NCBI GenBank assembly: GCA_020722625.1 | Contig: DYKK01000011.1 | Span: forward strand, 11,132-21,126 | DNA: 9,995 bases | Reading direction: 5' to 3' | Origin: Anaeromyxobacter dehalogenans | Lineage (GTDB): Bacteria; Myxococcota_A; UBA9042; DTJE01 | Shown here: positions 7,069-9,995 of the stretch, in pieces | How the letters are laid out: each line of letters starts with the position of its first letter | How positions within the stretch are numbered: position 1 is the first letter of the stretch | Notes under the pieces: model-generated | What the model saw: the letters and a program-made list of their open reading frames with translations, nothing else | Told to the model about the DNA's origin: nothing | Database searches by the model: none | Position numbers and translations under genes: made by a program

Positions 7069-7842
7069 TCACGCCCGCGCGTTGCGCTGGAAGCGAAAGA
7101 CGTGATGGCCCAGGAGGATCTGGTCTCCGTCATGGATCGCGACACGGCCCCGGGTCCTCAGGTAGCAGCCGTTCGTGCTCCCCAGGTCCTTCAGCGTGCA
7201 CGTCTCCCCGCTCCGGACGAACGCCGCATGACGCGACGACACGAACGGGTCGTCCGCCATCAGGATGTCCCCGGCGGTCCGGCCGAGGGTGACCTCGGGC
7301 TTCGAGAGCACGTGCGCCTCCAGCACGACGTCCTCGGGGCCGAGGCGCAACACCCTTCCGTAGTGGTCCGGAAGGACTCCGAGCGAGCCGAGCCACGCCG
7401 ACCCGTCCGGCGCCGGCTGGGGACGCGGACGTTTCAGTTCCAGGGCGAACAGGGCGTGCCCGATGCGGACCTGGTCCCCGTCCGCGAGGACGCGCTCGCC
7501 CCGGATGCGAACGAACGTCCCGTGGCGGGTCCCCAGGTCCTTCAGGAACGCGATGTCGTCGCCGATCTCGACGGTCGCGTGCTGGTCCGCCACCCTGGGG
7601 TCGTCCGCGACCATGACCTGAGATCCCTTGGCGCCGATGGTGTTCGCGCCCTGGATCAAGGGGTATTCGGTCCCCAGTCCCCCGTCGGCCCTCACGGCGA
7701 CCAGGTTCCACCCGGCTCCCTTCCCGGCCGGAGCCGCCCGCGGCTTGAAACTCGACAGCGATTGTTCCAGCGGCTTGCCGCAACTGAGGCAGTACGTGAA
7801 GATGGGCTCGTTCTCCTCGCCACAATGCACGCACTTGATCAT
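7069..7842 (-). CDS. zinc-ribbon protein with two FHA domains
   Basis: The start is ATG 7842, with GGGAGGG six bases upstream; an open frame further upstream is antisense to the kinase and is ignored. The 257 residues comprise a zinc ribbon (C4, C7, C18, C21), a linker, FHA1 (about 60-135), a linker, and FHA2 (about 163-252). FHA2 has the canonical phosphothreonine-binding residues G187-R188, S202-S203-R204-H205 and N224-G225. FHA1 keeps the fold signature and H88, but the Arg, Ser and Asn positions read A71, A85 and H107, so it is probably not a pThr binder. FHA proteins read Thr phosphorylation by Hanks-type kinases, and such a kinase is transcribed divergently 102 bp away and starts with a zinc ribbon of identical spacing. 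A functional pair is likely (inference). The protein has no signal peptide or membrane segment and is predicted cytoplasmic. Confidence 0.93.
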   Translation of the reverse strand: MIKCVHCGEENEPIFTYCLSCGKPLEQSLSSFKPRAAPAGKGAGWNLVAVRADGGLGTEYPLIQGANTIGAKGSQVMVADDPRVADQHATVEIGDDIAFLKDLGTRHGTFVRIRGERVLADGDQVRIGHALFALELKRPRPQPAPDGSAWLGSLGVLPDHYGRVLRLGPEDVVLEAHVLSKPEVTLGRTAGDILMADDPFVSSRHAAFVRSGETCTLKDLGSTNGCYLRTRGRVAIHDGDQILLGHHVFRFQRNARA

Positions 7843-7857
7843 CGCGGGCCCTCCCGG

Positions 7858-7883
7858 GGACGGTCCTGGCGCTGCGACCGTCC
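7858..7883 (-). promoter_or_regulatory. hairpin in the FHA gene leader
   Basis: GGACGGTC and GACCGTCC form a perfect 8-bp inverted repeat with a 10-base spacer. If the proposed minus-strand promoter is correct, it lies in the 5' leader of the FHA transcript, just ahead of the ribosome site. It could be an RNA stem affecting translation or a DNA operator for a dimeric regulator. No T-tract follows on either strand. Confidence 0.45.
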
Positions 7884-7894
7884 GACAAAAAACC

Positions 7895-7923
7895 TTGCGA
7901 AGGATACCACCCGGCACTAGAAT
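7895..7923 (+). promoter_or_regulatory. sigma70-like promoter for the kinase gene
   Basis: TTGCGA (7895-7900, 4 of 6 to consensus) and TAGAAT (7918-7923, 5 of 6) are 17 bp apart in the most AT-rich stretch nearby. The predicted transcript start is about 15 bases before ATG 7945, leaving a short leader. Confidence 0.6.
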
Positions 7924-7929
7924 CGTAAA
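7901..7929 (-). promoter_or_regulatory. overlapping divergent promoter for the FHA gene
   Basis: On the minus strand TTTACG (7929-7924, 4 of 6) and TATCCT (7906-7901, 4 of 6) are spaced by 17 bp. The boxes interlock with those of the kinase promoter, so polymerase could occupy only one at a time. Each box is weak alone; the spacing and the position in the divergent gap are the support. Confidence 0.4.
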
Positions 7930-7944
7930 GCGTCCGCACCGGAG

Positions 7945-9315
7945 ATGGTCTTGACCCGCTGCCCGATCTGCAGCAAGGACGCCCCGGAAGGAAGCCGCTT
8001 CTGTCCCTTCTGCGGTGCGAAACTGCTGACCCAGGCGGTCCGGAAGACGGACCCCCTCCTCGGCAAGGTCCTGGCCGGCAAGTACAAGGTCCTGGAGCGG
8101 ATCGGAAGCGGGGCCATGGGCTCCATCTACCGGGCGGAGCACACGGCCCTGTCGAAGCCCGTCGTCATCAAGGTGCTTCACAGGCACCTCGTCGGAGACG
8201 AAAGCCACATCAAGCGCTTCCACCGGGAGGCCAGGGCCGCGTCGCGATTGAACCAGCCCAACTGCATCAACGTCCTCGATTACGGTCAGACCGAGGACGG
8301 ATGGCTCTATATCTGCATGGAGTTCGTTTCGGGCAAGGACCTCTGCCGGATCCTGTTCGAGGAGAAGCGCCTGGACCCGGAGCGAACGGTCCGCATCGCG
8401 AGCCAGGTCCTTGACGCCCTGGACGAGGCCCACAGCCAGGGGGTCATCCACCGGGACCTCAAGCCCGAGAACATCATGATCGAGCGTCTCCGGATGAACC
8501 CGGACTTCGTCAAGGTTCTCGACTTTGGCATCGCGAAGATCCGCGACACGGACGGTCAAGGAGACTCGTCCGGTTTCAAGACCGCAACCGGCATGGTCTT
8601 CGGAACACCGGAGTACATGTCGCCGGAGCAGGTCCGCGGGGAGGACCTCGACGGCCGGTCCGACCTCTACTCCCTGGGGATCGTCCTGTATCAGATGCTC
8701 ACGGGCGACCTGCCGTTCACCGGCGAGTCGGTGCTCGAGATCGCCACGAAGCACCTGACCGAGCCGCCCGTCCCCCTCCAGGAGCGGCGTCCGGACATCC
8801 CCCCGGCGCTGTGCGCGGTGGTCCATCGGCTCCTCGAGAAGAAACGGGAGCGCCGATACGCGACCGCGGCGGAGGCGAAGGCGGCCCTCGTGGCCTCGCT
8901 GGCCGACGACGACGGGGCTCACCCCCCCACCCCCGGCCAGTTTTCAGATGCCCACCCCCCCACCCCCGGCCACCGTCCCGGGTCCCACCCGCCCACCCCC
9001 GCCCCCCCACCGGGGGGGAGGTGGGACCTGTTCACCCGAACCACGGATCGCGTGGGGCCGGACCCCGCGAATCCCGAGGGCGCCGGGAGCGGGGCGGTCG
9101 CCCGTGGGGCCGGGGATTCCGCGGCCGCCGAGCCGATCTCCTGGGGCGAGGCCGTGAGGGCGTCCGCACCGGCGGAGGCGGGCGGACCAGGCCGGTCGTT
9201 CGAGGACGCGCCCCCCGGCGGGTCCAGGACGATGCGGAACCTCGCGATCGTCGTCCTGATCCTCCTGTCGGCGGCCGCCCTGACGTTCCTGGGCGTGGCC
9301 CTGTTCCAGTCATGA
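7945..9315 (+). CDS. membrane-anchored Ser/Thr protein kinase with zinc ribbon
   Basis: This Hanks-type kinase phosphorylates protein Ser/Thr residues. The order is: zinc ribbon (C6, C9, C20, C23), then the kinase domain (about 47-318) with GSGAMG (54-59), K76, E95, HRDLKPEN (169-176), DFG (193-195) and GTPEYMSPEQ (220-229). All catalytic residues are present. A Pro-rich linker follows (325-359, three 11-residue units like AHPPTPG), then a Gly/Ala-rich stretch, and one transmembrane segment (about 433-453) at the extreme C-terminus. There is no extracellular sensor domain after the membrane segment, unlike PknB-type kinases, so the enzyme is tail-anchored and any sensing is likely cytoplasmic. 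I start at ATG 7945; TTG 7951 is an alternative with better spacing from GGAG (7941-7944). The stop overlaps the CYTH start as ATGA, indicating an operon. The divergent FHA protein is a candidate reader of its phosphorylation. Confidence 0.95.
   Translation: MVLTRCPICSKDAPEGSRFCPFCGAKLLTQAVRKTDPLLGKVLAGKYKVLERIGSGAMGSIYRAEHTALSKPVVIKVLHRHLVGDESHIKRFHREARAASRLNQPNCINVLDYGQTEDGWLYICMEFVSGKDLCRILFEEKRLDPERTVRIASQVLDALDEAHSQGVIHRDLKPENIMIERLRMNPDFVKVLDFGIAKIRDTDGQGDSSGFKTATGMVFGTPEYMSPEQVRGEDLDGRSDLYSLGIVLYQMLTGDLPFTGESVLEIATKHLTEPPVPLQERRPDIPPALCAVVHRLLEKKRERRYATAAEAKAALVASLADDDGAHPPTPGQFSDAHPPTPGHRPGSHPPTPAPPPGGRWDLFTRTTDRVGPDPANPEGAGSGAVARGAGDSAAAEPISWGEAVRASAPAEAGGPGRSFEDAPPGGSRTMRNLAIVVLILLSAAALTFLGVALFQS
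8917..9015 (+). repeat. three 33-bp imperfect repeats in the kinase linker
   Basis: Units at 8917-8949, 8950-8982 and 8983-9015 each start with a CACCC-rich block encoding AHPPTP or SHPPTP and diverge in their last few codons. The minus strand has four or more closely spaced G-runs, so a G-quadruplex is possible. Bases 8950-8975 match 9409-9434 of the CYTH gene at 24 of 26 positions. Confidence 0.8.
8981..9028. repeat. nested inverted repeat in the kinase linker
   Basis: Outer arms GGTCCCACC (8981-8989) and GGTGGGACC (9020-9028) are perfect 9-bp inverted repeats. Within them CCCCCCC (9002-9008) and GGGGGGG (9012-9018) form a 7-bp stem with a 3-base loop. The segment is coding and in frame, spanning 48 bp. 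Confidence 0.6.
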
Positions 9316-9995
9316 GCGCTCCCAACGATCGGTCCAGCCCACCCGCCCGTGATCGGTTTGGCCCACCCGCCCACGATCGGTTTGGCCCACCCGCCCACGA
9401 TCGGTTTGGCCCACCCGCCCACCCCGGGCCACCGGTCGAGGTCGAGGCGAAATACTCGATCGAGGGGGAAGCGGAGTTCCGGCGCCTCCTCGCCTGCGCG
9501 GGGACTCCGGCCTCGGTGCGCGAGCAACTGAACTGCTACCTCGACGGGCCGCGAGGGGACCTGGGCCGAATGGGCTGGGCGGCACGGATCCGTCTGACCG
9601 AGGACGAGGCCGTCTTGACGTTGAAGGGGGCCGTGGCCGGGACCCGGGGGTCCCCGGACGGCGTGTTCCGGGCGGTGGAGATCGAGCGCGGGGTGCCTCG
9701 GGCCCTCGCGGTCGCGTGGCTCGACAAGACGGGAAAGGCCGTGGACGGCCCGGGAGAGGTGGTCCAGGCCGACCGGAGTCTGCTCGACCCGGGACCCCAG
9801 GCGCCCCGGGAGGTGCGCGACTTCCTGTGCTCGGGACGGGCCGCGCTGGTGACCTGGTCGCTCACCCTGCGGTGGACCTTCCGGGACCCGGGACGTCCGG
9901 ACCTGATCGCCGACGAGACGTGGTTTCCCGACGGGTCGCGCGATTTCGAGGTCGAGGTCGAGTGCCGCAAGGCCAGCGGCGAGATCATCGCCCTG
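9312..9995 (+). CDS. CYTH-domain protein with repeat-encoded N-terminus, 3' partial
   Basis: The frame opens at ATG 9312, overlapping the kinase stop (ATGA), and has no stop before the window end (228 codons visible). From residue 42 it is a CYTH (triphosphate tunnel) domain: ExExK at E43-E45-K47, RxR at R92-R94, K105 in VLTLKG, ExE at E123-E125, D201, and the late strand FEVEVE (212-217). CYTH enzymes hydrolyse or transform triphosphates: class IV adenylate cyclase, thiamine triphosphatase, inorganic triphosphatase. The substrate here cannot be told. The window end falls within or just after the last core strand, so little is probably missing. Residues 6-37 are encoded by the 24-bp tandem repeat and read DRFGPPAH three times after one diverged copy; no alternative start lies between the repeat and the ExExK motif, so the repeat must be translated. 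Coupling to the kinase suggests a shared regulatory role (inference). Confidence 0.88.
   Translation, partial: MSAPNDRSSPPARDRFGPPAHDRFGPPAHDRFGPPAHPGPPVEVEAKYSIEGEAEFRRLLACAGTPASVREQLNCYLDGPRGDLGRMGWAARIRLTEDEAVLTLKGAVAGTRGSPDGVFRAVEIERGVPRALAVAWLDKTGKAVDGPGEVVQADRSLLDPGPQAPREVRDFLCSGRAALVTWSLTLRWTFRDPGRPDLIADETWFPDGSRDFEVEVECRKASGEIIAL
9327..9422. repeat. four tandem 24-bp repeats within CYTH coding sequence
   Basis: GATCGG recurs at 9327, 9351, 9375 and 9399, a strict 24-bp period. Units two to four are identical; unit one differs at five positions. The core is GATCGGTTTGGCCCACCC. Because 24 is a multiple of three the array stays in frame. The minus strand at 9410-9425 reads GGGGTGGGCGGGTGGG, a G-quadruplex pattern. 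The core also occurs singly at 6584 and 7037. Confidence 0.95.

Noticed and set aside
7843..8922. Upstream extension of the FHA reading frame across the kinase gene
   Set aside because: It is antisense to conserved kinase motifs; ATG 7842 has a good ribosome site and begins with the zinc ribbon.
9327..9422. Possible CRISPR array from the regular 24-bp repeats
   Set aside because: The units are directly tandem with no spacers, lie inside a CYTH reading frame, and no cas genes are present.

Overview
This is a very GC-rich (roughly 70% by eye), densely coding bacterial window with short intergenic gaps. It has no RNA genes, no recognisable transposase and no CRISPR array. Several gene types suggest a deltaproteobacterial lineage, most likely Myxococcota or a relative: a Ser/Thr kinase with an N-terminal zinc ribbon, a zinc-ribbon double-FHA protein, a stand-alone PilZ protein, and a receiver-GGDEF protein. 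This placement is an inference from gene content only. No stretch over 300 bases lacks a gene; the longest gap is about 102 bp.

Layout. (1) Positions 1-4196, + strand: a TPR-rich protein whose 5' end lies outside the window, a response regulator with a receiver domain and a GGDEF-type domain, and cdsA (CDP-diacylglycerol synthase). The last two overlap as GTGA. (2) Positions 4224-7842, - strand, read right to left: a zinc-ribbon double-FHA protein, a PilZ c-di-GMP-binding protein, pyrE, and a predicted lipoprotein with seven degenerate repeats of about 75 residues. pyrE and the lipoprotein gene overlap as GTGA. (3) Positions 7843-7944: a divergent promoter region with two interlocked sigma70-like promoters and a hairpin. 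(4) Positions 7945-9995, + strand: a membrane-anchored zinc-ribbon Ser/Thr kinase, then a CYTH-domain protein overlapping it as ATGA and running off the window end.

Function. The right half looks like a phosphorylation-signalling locus. A kinase and an FHA (phosphothreonine-reading) protein are transcribed divergently and start with zinc ribbons of identical spacing. c-di-GMP appears twice, as an intact PilZ receptor and as a GGDEF protein whose catalytic signature is broken while its I-site is kept. pyrE and cdsA are housekeeping genes embedded in these operons.

The most unusual feature is a family of G/C-rich DNA repeats. A core, GATCGGTTTGGCCCACCC and variants, sits in two consecutive intergenic gaps and is expanded to four exact 24-bp units inside the CYTH reading frame. 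A related C-rich 26-bp block is shared, in a different reading frame, with the proline-rich linker of the kinase. Separately, a 48-bp in-frame segment bounded by a perfect 10-bp inverted repeat splits the GGDEF motif of the response regulator. Together these suggest short DNA elements that enter or expand within genes without breaking frame.
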